Assembly: GCA_903851365.1 (NCBI GenBank) | Contig: CAINOB010000059.1 | Span: 1-64,000, forward strand | Origin: an uncultured Bacteroidota bacterium | GTDB taxonomy: Bacteria; Bacteroidota; Bacteroidia; Bacteroidales; UBA12481 | DNA length: 64,000 nt | Direction of reading: 5' to 3' | Part shown: positions 1 to 10,420 of the stretch, in pieces | Position numbering within the stretch: the first letter of the stretch is position 1 | Layout: each line of letters begins with the position of its first letter | Translations under genes and position numbers: made by a program | The notes under the pieces: model-generated | Database searches by the model: none | Told to the model about the DNA's origin: nothing | What the model saw: the letters and a program-made list of their open reading frames with translations, nothing else

Positions 1-463
1 GAACAAGGTATTGCTCTATAGAATAATCCTTTATAACACCGATTTTCCCAATTTTCTTAGCGTCATCGAGGGTATTCAGAGAAATTTCATCCCCGGAAGC
101 AGTGTAAAACATCCAATCGAGCGATGCTATTGGTCCGGCCCATTTAAACAGATCCTTACGCGTTGAATTCAGTATTGTTGAAAAAAGGACTGCATTATTG
201 GCGCTCTGAACCAGACTGTAACCATCATTCCAGGAAAGCACGCTAACCGAATAAGGAATATTCAGCTTTGCACACACTGATTTAAGAATATCCGGAGCTA
301 AGCCGGTAAGCGTATTATTATCCAGATAATTGAGCGGTGCATAATTTTCCGTGATAAACTGAAACTTAAACCGATAGGTGTCATCGGTCTTTTTATCACA
401 TTGCGAAAAGAGTAATACCAGCGTGGTAATAACGGCGCTGATGAGGAAAAAAGGTTTTTTCAT
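1..463 (-). CDS. Extracellular solute-binding protein family 3-like lipoprotein (partial, runs off window start)
   Basis: Reverse-strand translation from ATG at 463: MKKPFFLISAVITTLVLLFSQCDKKTDDTYRFKFQFITENYAPLNYLDNNTLTGLAPDILKSVCAKL...; lipobox and SBP_bac_3-like N-terminus. Not in the ORF track because it is open at the edge. Confidence 0.75.
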   Translation of the reverse strand, partial: MKKPFFLISAVITTLVLLFSQCDKKTDDTYRFKFQFITENYAPLNYLDNNTLTGLAPDILKSVCAKLNIPYSVSVLSWNDGYSLVQSANNAVLFSTILNSTRKDLFKWAGPIASLDWMFYTASGDEISLNTLDDAKKIGKIGVIKDYSIEQYLV

Positions 464-478
464 AAATAAAAGTGCGGA

Positions 479-1747
479 CTAATTATAAAGAAGTTGAGGT
501 ACCGACTTACCAAAAAGGATGGATTCGGAGTAGGGTCGGGCCAAACCAGTATTTTCATCGCGACCCTGCAAAATATATCGTGGTGCTGCCAGACCGGCTT
601 CATCCACTGCCTGTTTTGATAATTTCCCGATATCGCCACCCTTTACACGGTTCCAGATCAATGTCAGTTTCATATCAGGAAAGCTCGTCGACATTTCATA
701 ATCCCCGTCGCTGTCGCCAGCTGAAAATAAAGGATCCCAATTTTTTCCAAGACCCACTTTAATAGCCTTGTTTATCGCATCCACCTTGCCCTGCCTCTGT
801 GTTTTTACCCATCCGGTTTTATATTCAGGGAGGATCTTTCCATCGGCAGATATCTCCAGTTCCATCGCGATAACATTTTCAGGTGATACATTGTACCCAA
901 AATTTCCTATGCCTGAAAAAACCTCAACGACAGGCTTATAACTTGCAGAAACGATAAATACTCCGATTCCGTGGCTCCTAAAAGTTGAGATCAGATTTTG
1001 CATTTCCGGCAGGACACGCAACCCTGTTTTAAAAGAATAGCTAACGGCCCCGGCACTGGTTTTAAAGTCAGCAGGGGATTGCCAGGTTTGCTTCGTCAGG
1101 CTGTTGGCAAGCTCAAATGAAATAGCCTCCTTAGCCATGGCTTTAACCTCATCAATAGTGTATCCGGCAAATAAATATAGCACCCAGGGATAGCCGTAAT
1201 CGGGCCCGATGTTCGCCATCGAGCAATAACCATCATACAGGAATGGAACCTTTGCGATGAAATCCTGATATTGGGGCTTTTCCCGGATTTGATCCAATGA
1301 CAGGCTGCCATTCATTCCCGAGAAATTATCCGATAAAAAATTAAAATCATTGATCAGATCGGCATTGATATCCTTGAGAACGATGCTATGAAAATCTGAG
1401 GACAGTTGTTTTACTCCATTGATTTCATCCTTGAGTAAATCTGCGAACTGCGACTTGCTGATTTTAAACCGAAGATGGGTCAGCTGATAATGCATCAACG
1501 CCTCTTCGCAATCCAGGTGAGCACAGGTCTGATCCCAGTCGAGAACAACATAAGGAGGCTTTTCCTTATCGAAGTATTTCCCATGGGTGCCATAATTGGT
1601 TATCAGATTATTGAGGACCGATAAATTTCGATCTGACCAGTTCAGCTGATCCAAAGAATCGGGAATGACTTGCTTTTCCTTGATGCATGAAACCGGCAGC
1701 AACGCGAAAGCACAAAATATGAATATGATATAAAGTCTCGTTTTCAA
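479..1747 (-). CDS. HAD-superfamily phosphatase-like lipoprotein
   Basis: Lipoprotein signal (LLPVSC), DWDQT HAD motif I-like sequence, and a GDSDGDYEM acidic motif. Confidence 0.75.
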   Translation of the reverse strand: MKTRLYIIFIFCAFALLPVSCIKEKQVIPDSLDQLNWSDRNLSVLNNLITNYGTHGKYFDKEKPPYVVLDWDQTCAHLDCEEALMHYQLTHLRFKISKSQFADLLKDEINGVKQLSSDFHSIVLKDINADLINDFNFLSDNFSGMNGSLSLDQIREKPQYQDFIAKVPFLYDGYCSMANIGPDYGYPWVLYLFAGYTIDEVKAMAKEAISFELANSLTKQTWQSPADFKTSAGAVSYSFKTGLRVLPEMQNLISTFRSHGIGVFIVSASYKPVVEVFSGIGNFGYNVSPENVIAMELEISADGKILPEYKTGWVKTQRQGKVDAINKAIKVGLGKNWDPLFSAGDSDGDYEMSTSFPDMKLTLIWNRVKGGDIGKLSKQAVDEAGLAAPRYILQGRDENTGLARPYSESILFGKSVPQLLYN

Positions 1748-1757
1748 TATTCCGATC

Positions 1758-2222
1758 CTATTTTTGCTTATAGTCTATCTCTTTTACCTTATGGTCGTAC
1801 TCGTAAAGGGTTTCCTTGAGCCGGCTACCATCCGTATCATACGTGATCCAGGTTCCGTGCAGTTTTCCGAGGGAATAGGTCCCTTCATAAAATTTGAAGC
1901 CGTTTTCGCGCCACACAATGGCTTTGCCATTTCTCAGATCGTTTTTAAAAAACCCTTCGCTCTGCTTCTTGCCATTTTCGAACCAGCTCGTCCATGCTCC
2001 GTCCTTTTTGCCGCCGGCAAATTCACCCTCCATAAGTAATTTCCCATTCTGGTAATAGTTGATCTCCTTTACTTTTTCCTTTTTGTCCCCGGTTACCCGG
2101 TAGTACGAAACTTTATTCGGGCTCCCGTCGGGCCATTTTGTGGTGACTTCCTTAAGCAATTTCTCTTTGCATCCTGTAAGCAAAAAAGCAGCAGCAAGAA
2201 TAATAGTTAAAGCCTGTTTCAT
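1758..2222 (-). CDS. MORN/YwqK-type repeat lipoprotein
   Basis: LLTGC lipobox and repeated NGK..EGxF..GKKDGxWxxWxxNGK units. Confidence 0.8.
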   Translation of the reverse strand: MKQALTIILAAAFLLTGCKEKLLKEVTTKWPDGSPNKVSYYRVTGDKKEKVKEINYYQNGKLLMEGEFAGGKKDGAWTSWFENGKKQSEGFFKNDLRNGKAIVWRENGFKFYEGTYSLGKLHGTWITYDTDGSRLKETLYEYDHKVKEIDYKQK

Positions 2223-2366
2223 TCGTTTTCGCGTTTAAGAGCGTAAAAATAGGAAAATAAGCAGGTGTCCGTCTGAGAAAGCTAATCTTAAAAAAAGTTA
2301 AAGGAAGAACCATGCGATCTCTCTTTTCATAACTTGACACGTTTTTTGACCTAAACTGACTAAATA

Positions 2367-4475
2367 ATGAAAAACTTCCGCAAATTCTGGTTTCTGACTG
2401 GTATGCTGACAGCATTGGCTGTTGGCGCCATGGCTCAGTCTGTTCCTCATTACCAATGGACCTTGCTTGATAAAAAGCTTATGGACCAGGTTATTGGAGA
2501 AGCATCAGGTGAAACTGCCCTTGCCCACGATATTGAGATGGGTGGATATACCCGGAACAGGTTATCCAAAGAGTATCAAACTGTTCTTTGGGAATCGCAA
2601 TATGTGATGGATAAATTAAAAGAATTTGGCATTGCAAATGCGCAGCTAGAGCGTTTCGGGGATATGGCTGCCACCTGGGATGGTATCAGTGGAGAATTAT
2701 GGGAAGTATCGCCGGGGACCAAAAAACTGGCCGATTATAAAGATCAGCCAGCCATGTTGGTGGCCGGCAGTCAGAATGCCGATGTTGAAGCGGAGCTGAT
2801 CTGGATCGGTGAAGGCCGAAAAGGAGATTTTGATACCACGGCGGTGACCGGAAAAATCGTTGTCACTTATGCATCACCAGGACAGGTTTCATCGTTGATT
2901 ACAAAAAACGGTGCGATCGGGATTTTATCTTTCAACTCCCCCCGCCCACTGTCGGATCCAATTCAGATGCCCTATTCCAGCCTAGGCGGACGTGGTGGCG
3001 AAGCAAAAGGATTTGCTTTCCAGATGCCTCCAAGAGAAGGTTATTTGATTCGCGACAGGTTAACCCGCGGTGAGAAAATCCGTGTTCATGCCATGGTTAA
3101 GTCGGCGATGGAAAAAGTTGATCTACAGGTTCCGACCTGCGTTTTGCCAGGCACGGACCCGAATGCAGGCGAAGTGATATTCTCGGCCCACCTTTTTGAG
3201 GGTGTTATCAAGCAGGGTGCCAATGATGATATTTCAGGCTGTGCCAGCTTACTCGAAATGGCACGCATGCTGAATACGATGTACAATGACGGACGCTTAC
3301 CGCGCCCGGCCCGCAGTATTCGTTTTATTTTCGTTCCCGAGTTTTCAGGTACCGGTCCCTGGGTAAATGCCCATAAGGATATCATGGCAAAGACGCTTTG
3401 CAACATCAACCTTGATATGGTAGGTATTCTGCTGAGCAAGAGTCAGTCGTTCTTCAATCTCGAGCGCACAACTTTTGGTAATCCTCATTATATCAATGAT
3501 GTAATGGAGAATTATTTCCGATATGTAGGCGAAACAAACCGCACCAGTCTGGTATTATCAGGACGCGAAGGTTATTTAAACCGGATTGTTGCCCCATCAG
3601 GATCGGATGAACCATTTTATTATTCCATTGAAGGGCATTATGGTGCCTCGGATCACGAAGTTTTCAATGATTGGGGAGTGGGAGTACCTGGAATCATGAT
3701 GATTACCTGGCCGGATCTTTATTATCACACATCACAGGATCTATCCGACAAGCTTGATCCAACTCAGTTAAAACGCTGCTGTGTTATCGGTGCTGCAGCT
3801 GCCTACACAATCGCTTCCGCCGATGCAAACATGGCGTCTAAAATAGCAGGAGAAGTTTATTCCAATGCCATACGGCGGATGGGAATCCAGCAGGGGAGAT
3901 CGATCGATGAACTATCGAAGCTCAAAGCAGATAATCTGGAGTCGGGTTATAAAAGGATCAGGGGCTATATCGAGGGCGCACTTATGAATGAAGTGGAAAC
4001 CATTGAAACCACGCTTCAGCTTGCCTCAAAAGATGCCAACCTTATTGCTACGGTTGCACTGCAGACTGCTCAGCTGAAAAAAATGGCTGAAGGCCAGTTA
4101 TTGATTCTTGATCAGGAGATGAAACAATTGGCGGCCAGGCTGGGTACACCAGCGGTTGTATTTAAGGTGGATGATCTCGAAAAAAAGGCAATGACAATCA
4201 TTCCGGCAGCTACACCAAAAGTTAAAGAATCGGGATATAATGGCTACGGGAAATTTATGCCTACCATGACACGTGAGCAGAGAACTGCTGCCTTTCGCGA
4301 CATAGCAAACACCAGTGAATTGGAGCGCCTCTGCAATGGCAAGCATAATGCTATACAGATCAAACAGATGCTCGACACGGAATTCCCGAAGGAGTCTTCA
4401 CTCAAGGCAATCATTGACTATATCGATCTATTAAAGACTGCGGGGCTTGTAACCCTCGCGAACGCTCGGAAATAG
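2367..4475 (+). CDS. Exported M28-family (Zn) aminopeptidase-like protein with PA-like insertion
   Basis: Signal peptide; metal-site-like segments FSAHLFEGVIKQGANDDISGCASLLEMAR and EGHYGASDHEVFND. Confidence 0.75.
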   Translation: MKNFRKFWFLTGMLTALAVGAMAQSVPHYQWTLLDKKLMDQVIGEASGETALAHDIEMGGYTRNRLSKEYQTVLWESQYVMDKLKEFGIANAQLERFGDMAATWDGISGELWEVSPGTKKLADYKDQPAMLVAGSQNADVEAELIWIGEGRKGDFDTTAVTGKIVVTYASPGQVSSLITKNGAIGILSFNSPRPLSDPIQMPYSSLGGRGGEAKGFAFQMPPREGYLIRDRLTRGEKIRVHAMVKSAMEKVDLQVPTCVLPGTDPNAGEVIFSAHLFEGVIKQGANDDISGCASLLEMARMLNTMYNDGRLPRPARSIRFIFVPEFSGTGPWVNAHKDIMAKTLCNINLDMVGILLSKSQSFFNLERTTFGNPHYINDVMENYFRYVGETNRTSLVLSGREGYLNRIVAPSGSDEPFYYSIEGHYGASDHEVFNDWGVGVPGIMMITWPDLYYHTSQDLSDKLDPTQLKRCCVIGAAAAYTIASADANMASKIAGEVYSNAIRRMGIQQGRSIDELSKLKADNLESGYKRIRGYIEGALMNEVETIETTLQLASKDANLIATVALQTAQLKKMAEGQLLILDQEMKQLAARLGTPAVVFKVDDLEKKAMTIIPAATPKVKESGYNGYGKFMPTMTREQRTAAFRDIANTSELERLCNGKHNAIQIKQMLDTEFPKESSLKAIIDYIDLLKTAGLVTLANARK

Positions 4476-4582
4476 GCTCGCTTACGCTCGCTAATAGGCT
4501 CCCTTCGGTCGCTAATTATTAATTAGTGAGCGCAGCGAACCAATTAGGAGCGCAGCGACCTCTTAACGGAGCGAAGCGGAGT
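4455..4582. repeat. Inverted cluster of ~20-22-bp CTCGCTTACGCTCGCTAATAGG-type units between convergent genes
   Basis: Units 4455-4476 and 4477-4498 (22 bp each) and 4499-~4520, followed by reverse-oriented GTGAGCGCAGCGAACCAATTAG-type units to ~4582. Confidence 0.85.
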
Positions 4583-5107
4583 GTAAAATCGGTGTATTCC
4601 CTCGTTTACCGCTTTTACTTCCTCAACGGTATAGAAGGCTTTGGGATTGAATTCATTGAGGATGGAGGCTATTTTCGGAATTTCCGGTCGCTTGATGATC
4701 GTAAAAACAACATCAACGGTTCCGGTGCTTCCCTGAGCGGTATGATAGGTAACCCCATATCCGGCATCCTTAAGTTGGATGATAAGTGGCTCGGCCGGTA
4801 CACGGCTGATAACACGTATTGCTACATAACCTATGGCGATCCTTTCTTCCAGAATGATCCCGATAAAATTTCCGGTAGCAAAGCCGGAGCAGTAGGCCAG
4901 ATAGTAATACCAACGATCAAGGTTCTGGAGGATTTTGGTCATAGCCATCAGCCAGATAAAAACCTCAAAGAAACCCAGTAAAGGCGCCAGATAACGATAA
5001 CCTTTGGATACGAAAATAATACGGACTGTTCCGATGGAGACATCGCAGATCCGCGCACAAAAGATCAGCAGCGGTACAATGATTATTCCCCAATAGTCGA
5101 ACGCCAT
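4544..5107 (-). CDS. UPF0316/DUF2179-DUF5698 family membrane protein (YebE-like)
   Basis: MAFDYWGIIIVPLLIFCARICDVSIGTVRIIFVSKGYRYLAPLLGFFEVFIWL is characteristic of the family. Confidence 0.85.
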   Translation of the reverse strand: MAFDYWGIIIVPLLIFCARICDVSIGTVRIIFVSKGYRYLAPLLGFFEVFIWLMAMTKILQNLDRWYYYLAYCSGFATGNFIGIILEERIAIGYVAIRVISRVPAEPLIIQLKDAGYGVTYHTAQGSTGTVDVVFTIIKRPEIPKIASILNEFNPKAFYTVEEVKAVNEGIHRFYTPLRSVKRSLRS

Positions 5108-5108
5108 A

Positions 5109-6125
5109 TTACCTCCATTTAATTACTTTTCCTTTATTTCCTGCCATCCAAACGGCCCCCCTGTTGGGTACAACCTCCAGAGTATGAAAACCATCCTTGC
5201 TGATTTCGGTCCAGCTTTTACCCGAATCCTGCGACATCCAAACTCCGGGAGGGCCGCAAGCCACGATTGTTTCCGCATTTATCCAGCAAATACATTCCAT
5301 AAACGGCACTTGCGATGCACCCTCCGGAACAGTAAAGGTAAGACCATTATCAAGCGACAGTGCAATATTGGTTCCGGTAATAGTCATTTTTTGATAATTG
5401 CCACCTGCGGCAGCCAGATGTTCAGCAGCACCTTTAGCGATGGAGAAAGCTCCGGCAGCAGGATCGCCCTGCAAGAAAGGAAGGGCCGATACCTCCCACG
5501 TTTTACCGAAATCTGAGGACCGGAATATGCGGGCAACCGAACCTCCGGTAGCCAGATAACAGGAACCATCAGGATTGACATCCAGACTGGTGCCACTTGC
5601 TGCAAAGGCATATTCACCTTTAATCAGATCAGGTATCCTGTCAGGTTTCAGCCGCGACCAGGTAAATCCCCCATCTTTTGTTTCCAGGAGGTATGGCTTT
5701 TCGTCAACCGGATCACCGATGAGGAGTCCATGCTTTTTATCGAAAAAATCCAATCCATCGAAGAAAGCTTTAGGATCAGTGTTCTGATAAGTGAGGACCC
5801 ATGATTTCCCTGCATTTTCGGTCCTGTAAATGGCAGAGCCTTTACCGGGGCCGGCGCTCATCAGCAAAGCCACGCGGGCAGAAAAGCCTTGAACATCACG
5901 AAAATCAAGTTTTCCAGCACCCGGTATCGTATCATGGTACCAGGTATATCCTCCATTATGAGTTACTGAAAACTCTCCTTTTGTACCCGAAACCCAGATC
6001 ACTTTTTTAGAGACTACGTTGAGCCCCCGGATGGTCCCGGTCATGCCCGACTGCTGGCTGGTGAAGCCGGATTGGGCATTGAGGGATGGGAAGGTAAGGA
6101 GGAGAAGGAGGATTGGTAGCTTCAT
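5109..6125 (-). CDS. Exported YCF48/BNR-repeat (sialidase-like beta-propeller) protein
   Basis: Repeated G..W..RT.N.GKSW.. motifs; signal peptide MKLPILLLLLTFPSLNAQ starts at 6125. The ORF-track start at 6203 lies in repeat DNA. Confidence 0.8.
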   Translation of the reverse strand: MKLPILLLLLTFPSLNAQSGFTSQQSGMTGTIRGLNVVSKKVIWVSGTKGEFSVTHNGGYTWYHDTIPGAGKLDFRDVQGFSARVALLMSAGPGKGSAIYRTENAGKSWVLTYQNTDPKAFFDGLDFFDKKHGLLIGDPVDEKPYLLETKDGGFTWSRLKPDRIPDLIKGEYAFAASGTSLDVNPDGSCYLATGGSVARIFRSSDFGKTWEVSALPFLQGDPAAGAFSIAKGAAEHLAAAGGNYQKMTITGTNIALSLDNGLTFTVPEGASQVPFMECICWINAETIVACGPPGVWMSQDSGKSWTEISKDGFHTLEVVPNRGAVWMAGNKGKVIKWR

Positions 6126-6142
6126 AATCACAGAGTCTTTAT

Positions 6143-6312
6143 GGGGGTGAGGCAAATTAGGGCAAGAGGGCAGCAAGGCAAGACGGCAGGAAGGAAAGCC
6201 CAAAAATAAAAAATTATAAGGCCCACTTAATCAGATTATTACTTACTTATTTAATACTTTACTTTTTGCCTTTCTGCCCTCTTGCCCTCTTGCCCTATTT
6301 TGCCTCACCCCC
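6143..6312. repeat. Inverted pair of GGCA-type octamer arrays (arms 6143-6198 and 6257-6312)
   Basis: GGGGGTGAGGCAAATTAGGGCAAGAGGGCA... on + versus reverse complement GGGGGTGAGGCAAAATAGGGCAAGAGGGCA...; the first 30 bp differ at one position. Confidence 0.9.
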
Positions 6313-6327
6313 GTTCGGTAATAAAGG

Positions 6328-8409
6328 TTATGCCCGGCTTTGAATCAGTACTTCAAGAATCTGGATGGCAGCTTTCGGAATGCTGGTGCCAGGTCCGAAT
6401 ATACCAACGACACCCAGATCATAAAGGTATTGATAATCCTGTGGTGGTATAACTCCTCCGACTATGACCATAATATCATCGCGGCCCAGTTTTTTCAATT
6501 CTTCGATCACTTGGGGTACGAGGGTTTTATGTCCGGCGGCAAGGCTTGAAATACCCAGAACATGCACATCATTGTCAACAGCATCTTTTGCTGCTTCGGC
6601 AGGAGTCTGAAACAGCGGTCCCATGTCCACATCGAATCCGATATCGGCATAACCGGTAGAAACAACTTTTGCTCCGCGGTCGTGACCATCCTGGCCCATT
6701 TTGGCTACCATGATTCTCGGACGGCGACCTTCGAGGGCGGCAAACTGATCGGCCAGATCACGAGCTTTCTGGAAATCTTCGTTTCCAGAATACTCAGATG
6801 CATAAACTCCTGATATAGAACGTATCACAGCATTGTATCTCCCAACAATTTTCTCACAAGCATACGAAATTTCACCCAAAGATGCACGTTTTTTTGCGGC
6901 ATCCACCGCGAGTTCGAGCAGATTACCTTCGCCGGTTTCCACACAGCGCGTAATAGCCTCAAGTGAAGCCTGACATTCAGCTTCGTTTCTTTCGGCACGC
7001 AGTTTATTCAGCCGTTCAATTTGTGAAAGTCTGACCTTGGTATTATCCACATCGAGGGTTTCGATAGGATCCTGCTTATCGAGTTTATACTTATTTACTC
7101 CAAGAATGGTATCCTGACCGCTGTCGATTCGAGCCTGTTTACGGGCAGCAGCTTCCTCGATACGCATTTTTGGCACCCCGGTTTCCACGGCCTTCGACAT
7201 ACCACCTAATTCCTCCACCTCTTCAATTAGCTTCCAAGCTCTTTGGGCCAGTTCATGAGTCAGCGACTCAACATAATAGGAACCTGCCCAGGGATCAACC
7301 GAACGGCAGATTCCGGTTTCATCCTGAATATATATTTGAGTATTACGGGCAATACGTGCCGAAAAATCGGTTGGCAGAGCAATTGCCTCATCGAGGGCAT
7401 TGGTATGCAGGCTCTGGGTATGTCCGAGGGCAGCCGCCATTGCCTCAACGGCAGTACGGGTAACATTATTGTACGGATCCTGCTCCGTGAGGCTCCAGCC
7501 TGAGGTCTGTGAGTGAGTGCGGAGTGCAAGGGATTTCGGATTTTTCGGGTTAAACTGCTTAACGAGTTTGGCCCAAAGCATCCGAGCGGCCCTCATCTTG
7601 GCAATCTCCATAAAATGATTCATGCCGATACCCCAGAAAAAGGAGAGCCTGGGGGCAAAAGCATCAATATCCAGACCAGACTGCACGCCGGTTCTGAGAT
7701 ATTCCAGACCGTCGGCCAGTGTATATGCCAACTCGATATCAGCAGTACCGCCAGCTTCCTGAATATGGTAGCCTGATATGCTTATTGAGTTGAATTTCGG
7801 CATGTTTTTCGAGGTATATCCGAATATATCCGCAATAATCTTCATGCTGAAAGCAGGCGGATAGATATAAGTATTCCGCACCATAAATTCCTTCAGGATA
7901 TCATTCTGAATGGTGCCCGAGAGCTCCTCGAGTTTAGCTCCCTGCTCGAGTGCTGCCACGATATAAAATGCCATGATCGGCAAAACGGCACCGTTCATGG
8001 TCATGGAAACTGACATTTTGTTCAGCGGGATTGAATCGAAGAGCACTTTCATGTCCAGAATAGAATCGATGGCCACACCGGCTTTTCCGACATCGCCCTC
8101 CACCCTTGGATGATCGGAATCGTATCCGCGGTGAGTAGCGAGATCGAAGGCCACCGAAAGGCCCATCTGCCCGGCAGCCAGGTTGCGGCGATAGAAGGCA
8201 TTTGATTCCTCAGCCGTTGAAAATCCGGCATACTGGCGGATAGTCCAGGGCTGCATGACATACATGGTTGAGTAAGGTCCGCGCAGATAGGGAGGCAAGC
8301 CGGCCGCAAAATTAAGATGCTCCATATTAGCCAGGTCATCAGCGCTATATATTGGTTTTACCGGAATCTGTTCCGGGGTCATCCATGGTTTCGAAAAATC
8401 AGGTCTCAT
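6328..8409 (-). CDS. mutB: Methylmalonyl-CoA mutase, large (alpha, catalytic) subunit
   Basis: [74 protein letters not shown] and the C-terminal B12-binding [12 protein letters not shown]. Confidence 0.97.
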   Translation of the reverse strand: MRPDFSKPWMTPEQIPVKPIYSADDLANMEHLNFAAGLPPYLRGPYSTMYVMQPWTIRQYAGFSTAEESNAFYRRNLAAGQMGLSVAFDLATHRGYDSDHPRVEGDVGKAGVAIDSILDMKVLFDSIPLNKMSVSMTMNGAVLPIMAFYIVAALEQGAKLEELSGTIQNDILKEFMVRNTYIYPPAFSMKIIADIFGYTSKNMPKFNSISISGYHIQEAGGTADIELAYTLADGLEYLRTGVQSGLDIDAFAPRLSFFWGIGMNHFMEIAKMRAARMLWAKLVKQFNPKNPKSLALRTHSQTSGWSLTEQDPYNNVTRTAVEAMAAALGHTQSLHTNALDEAIALPTDFSARIARNTQIYIQDETGICRSVDPWAGSYYVESLTHELAQRAWKLIEEVEELGGMSKAVETGVPKMRIEEAAARKQARIDSGQDTILGVNKYKLDKQDPIETLDVDNTKVRLSQIERLNKLRAERNEAECQASLEAITRCVETGEGNLLELAVDAAKKRASLGEISYACEKIVGRYNAVIRSISGVYASEYSGNEDFQKARDLADQFAALEGRRPRIMVAKMGQDGHDRGAKVVSTGYADIGFDVDMGPLFQTPAEAAKDAVDNDVHVLGISSLAAGHKTLVPQVIEELKKLGRDDIMVIVGGVIPPQDYQYLYDLGVVGIFGPGTSIPKAAIQILEVLIQSRA

Positions 8410-8414
8410 AACTT

Positions 8415-10283
8415 CTATTTCTTTAAGATGAGAGAGTTGAACGTTGATAAAGTCTGGAGGACATTACTCCTGACATGGATAAAATGCTGAATTCCGGCAG
8501 ATTTCAACTGATCCATAATTTCCTTCGGATATCCCGCAATCACCGGGATGGCTTTGGTGCCAAGGGCAGCGGCAAAAGCGGCGCCTAAGGTGGCATATTC
8601 ATCATCGGAAGAGCAGAGCACAACGATATCGGCTTTCGCTTTAACCGCGGCATCAATCCCCTCTTCCAGGGTAGAAAATCCGGGATTGTCAATGACTTTA
8701 TAACCTGCACAGCCAAAGAAATTGCAGGCAAAAGTTGCACGCGCTTTCCGCATGGCCAGGTGGCCGATTGTCAGCATGAAAGCAACTGGTTTCACTCCCG
8801 ATCTTTCGGTTGCGAAACGAATGGCTTCAAATCCTTCGGCGGCACGGTATAAATTCAGGGGCTGAGCCTCAGCCATATCTGTATCCATGATTTTTGCACG
8901 GACACGGTCGCTATCGGCTTTTTGAAGCATTTCATCTTCCGGATTCGGATATTGGTTGGTTCCGAGCAGAGTCTCTCTCCGGTGAGCAATATTCTGATCG
9001 CGTTCCATCGCGGCGGACACTATCGCATCCTGAATCCTGCCTTCGTAGAATTCATTGGTATAACCTCCAGCCTCCTCAATTTCCTGGAGCAGTTTCCACG
9101 CCACTTCAGCGATGGAAGATGTGAGGGTTTCAATATAATAGGAACCTGCAGCCGGATCGAAAACCTTATCGAAATAAGCCTCTTCCTTAAGCACTACCTG
9201 TTGGTTACGGGCAATCCGCTCAGCAAATTCGGTAGGTACTTCAAACGGAAAATCAAAAGGAAGAACGGTCATGGAATCAACACCAGCCAAAGCGGCTGAC
9301 ATTGCTTCCGTGGTATTTCTCAGTAAGTTGACATAAGGATCGTAAACAGTTTGATTCCAGCGCGATGTTTCTGCGTGGATCTGCATCGGGGGAATTTCGC
9401 TTTTATCCAGCTCATAAGCCTCCAGAAGCCTGCTCCAAAGCATTCTTGCAGCCCGGAACTTCGCTATCTCCATGAAATAGTTCGACCCGATCGCAAAATG
9501 GAACGATATTTTTGAAGCAATCAGTTCAGTCGGTACCGAAAAGTCGCTTAATAAATCGATGTATTGACTCGCCTGCGCAAAAGAGTATGCTAATTCCTGG
9601 GCGATAGTTGCCCCTGCCTGATGGAAATTCCGGCCATGAATACCGATGATTTTTAAGTCGGGAAACCGTTCCGATTTTTCGAGCCAATCGGCTATTTCGC
9701 CAAGCTCGTCGTCTGTTTCAAACTCAAATGAGCCATAAAGGCTGAAACCTCCGAGCATGTCCCATTCGCAGGAGCCATGAACTTTTTCGGGGTTAAGGTT
9801 GCCATTGTCGGCCATTTCATGGAGGACTTCCAAAACTATCGAGGGCATGAATCCTTCGAAATTGAACTCAGCCTTATCAAACGGCAGATCTTTAAAAAAC
9901 TCCCTGACTTCATCTGCGGTATGTGGTTCTTCCAGATTGAAGCCGATAGATTGGGCTCCGCGCTCAATGAACCAGAGGGCTTTTTCCTTTGCCTGATCAA
10001 AATCTGTTATTTCGATATCCTGCCGTATCAACCAGGAATTTGACCGGCCATCATCGGCCTTTAAAAATCCAAACTCCAAAGGATTGAAATCGCTGCTTTT
10101 GAGCTTTTCAAGATCTTCGGCACGATAATAAGGCTTTACCTGAATACCTTCGGGACTGGTCCAAATCAATTTTTTTGCGTAATCGGCTCCCTTGAGGTCT
10201 TTCAGGATCGCCTGTTCCCACTCTGGTGTTGAGATGGGAGGAAACTCGTTGAAAAGCTTCCGGGTTTCATCATCCTTCATCAT
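8415..10283 (-). CDS. mutA: Methylmalonyl-CoA mutase, small (beta) subunit
   Basis: Homologous mutase fold, adjacent to mutB with a 5-bp gap; [23 protein letters not shown]-like N-terminus. Confidence 0.93.
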   Translation of the reverse strand: MMKDDETRKLFNEFPPISTPEWEQAILKDLKGADYAKKLIWTSPEGIQVKPYYRAEDLEKLKSSDFNPLEFGFLKADDGRSNSWLIRQDIEITDFDQAKEKALWFIERGAQSIGFNLEEPHTADEVREFFKDLPFDKAEFNFEGFMPSIVLEVLHEMADNGNLNPEKVHGSCEWDMLGGFSLYGSFEFETDDELGEIADWLEKSERFPDLKIIGIHGRNFHQAGATIAQELAYSFAQASQYIDLLSDFSVPTELIASKISFHFAIGSNYFMEIAKFRAARMLWSRLLEAYELDKSEIPPMQIHAETSRWNQTVYDPYVNLLRNTTEAMSAALAGVDSMTVLPFDFPFEVPTEFAERIARNQQVVLKEEAYFDKVFDPAAGSYYIETLTSSIAEVAWKLLQEIEEAGGYTNEFYEGRIQDAIVSAAMERDQNIAHRRETLLGTNQYPNPEDEMLQKADSDRVRAKIMDTDMAEAQPLNLYRAAEGFEAIRFATERSGVKPVAFMLTIGHLAMRKARATFACNFFGCAGYKVIDNPGFSTLEEGIDAAVKAKADIVVLCSSDDEYATLGAAFAAALGTKAIPVIAGYPKEIMDQLKSAGIQHFIHVRSNVLQTLSTFNSLILKK

Positions 10284-10420
10284 AATTAATCTTCTTTAGG
10301 ATTCGGGCGCAAAGTTACGGGTTTAAAGCGAACGCAAAACGCCGTCAAAACTGACTTTTGTCACTTGGTGCTTATAGAGGTTTTCCTTTCCTTTACTATA
10401 AATTACTAAAACTCAACACC

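Noticed and set aside
1096-1311. Numerous 60-130-aa ORFs antisense to, or in alternate frames of, clear genes in the ORF track
   Set aside because: Overlap well-supported CDSs and show no recognisable domain or start context. Treated as chance ORFs.
6126-6203. N-terminal MGFPSCRLALLPSCPNLPHPHKDSVI of the BNR-repeat ORF
   Set aside because: Encoded by one arm of the inverted GGCA repeat. The signal peptide begins at 6125.
8415-10420. Cobalamin riboswitch upstream of the mutA/mutB pair
   Set aside because: The region between mutA and the GH20 gene is short and I saw no B12-box-like sequence or room for the full aptamer.
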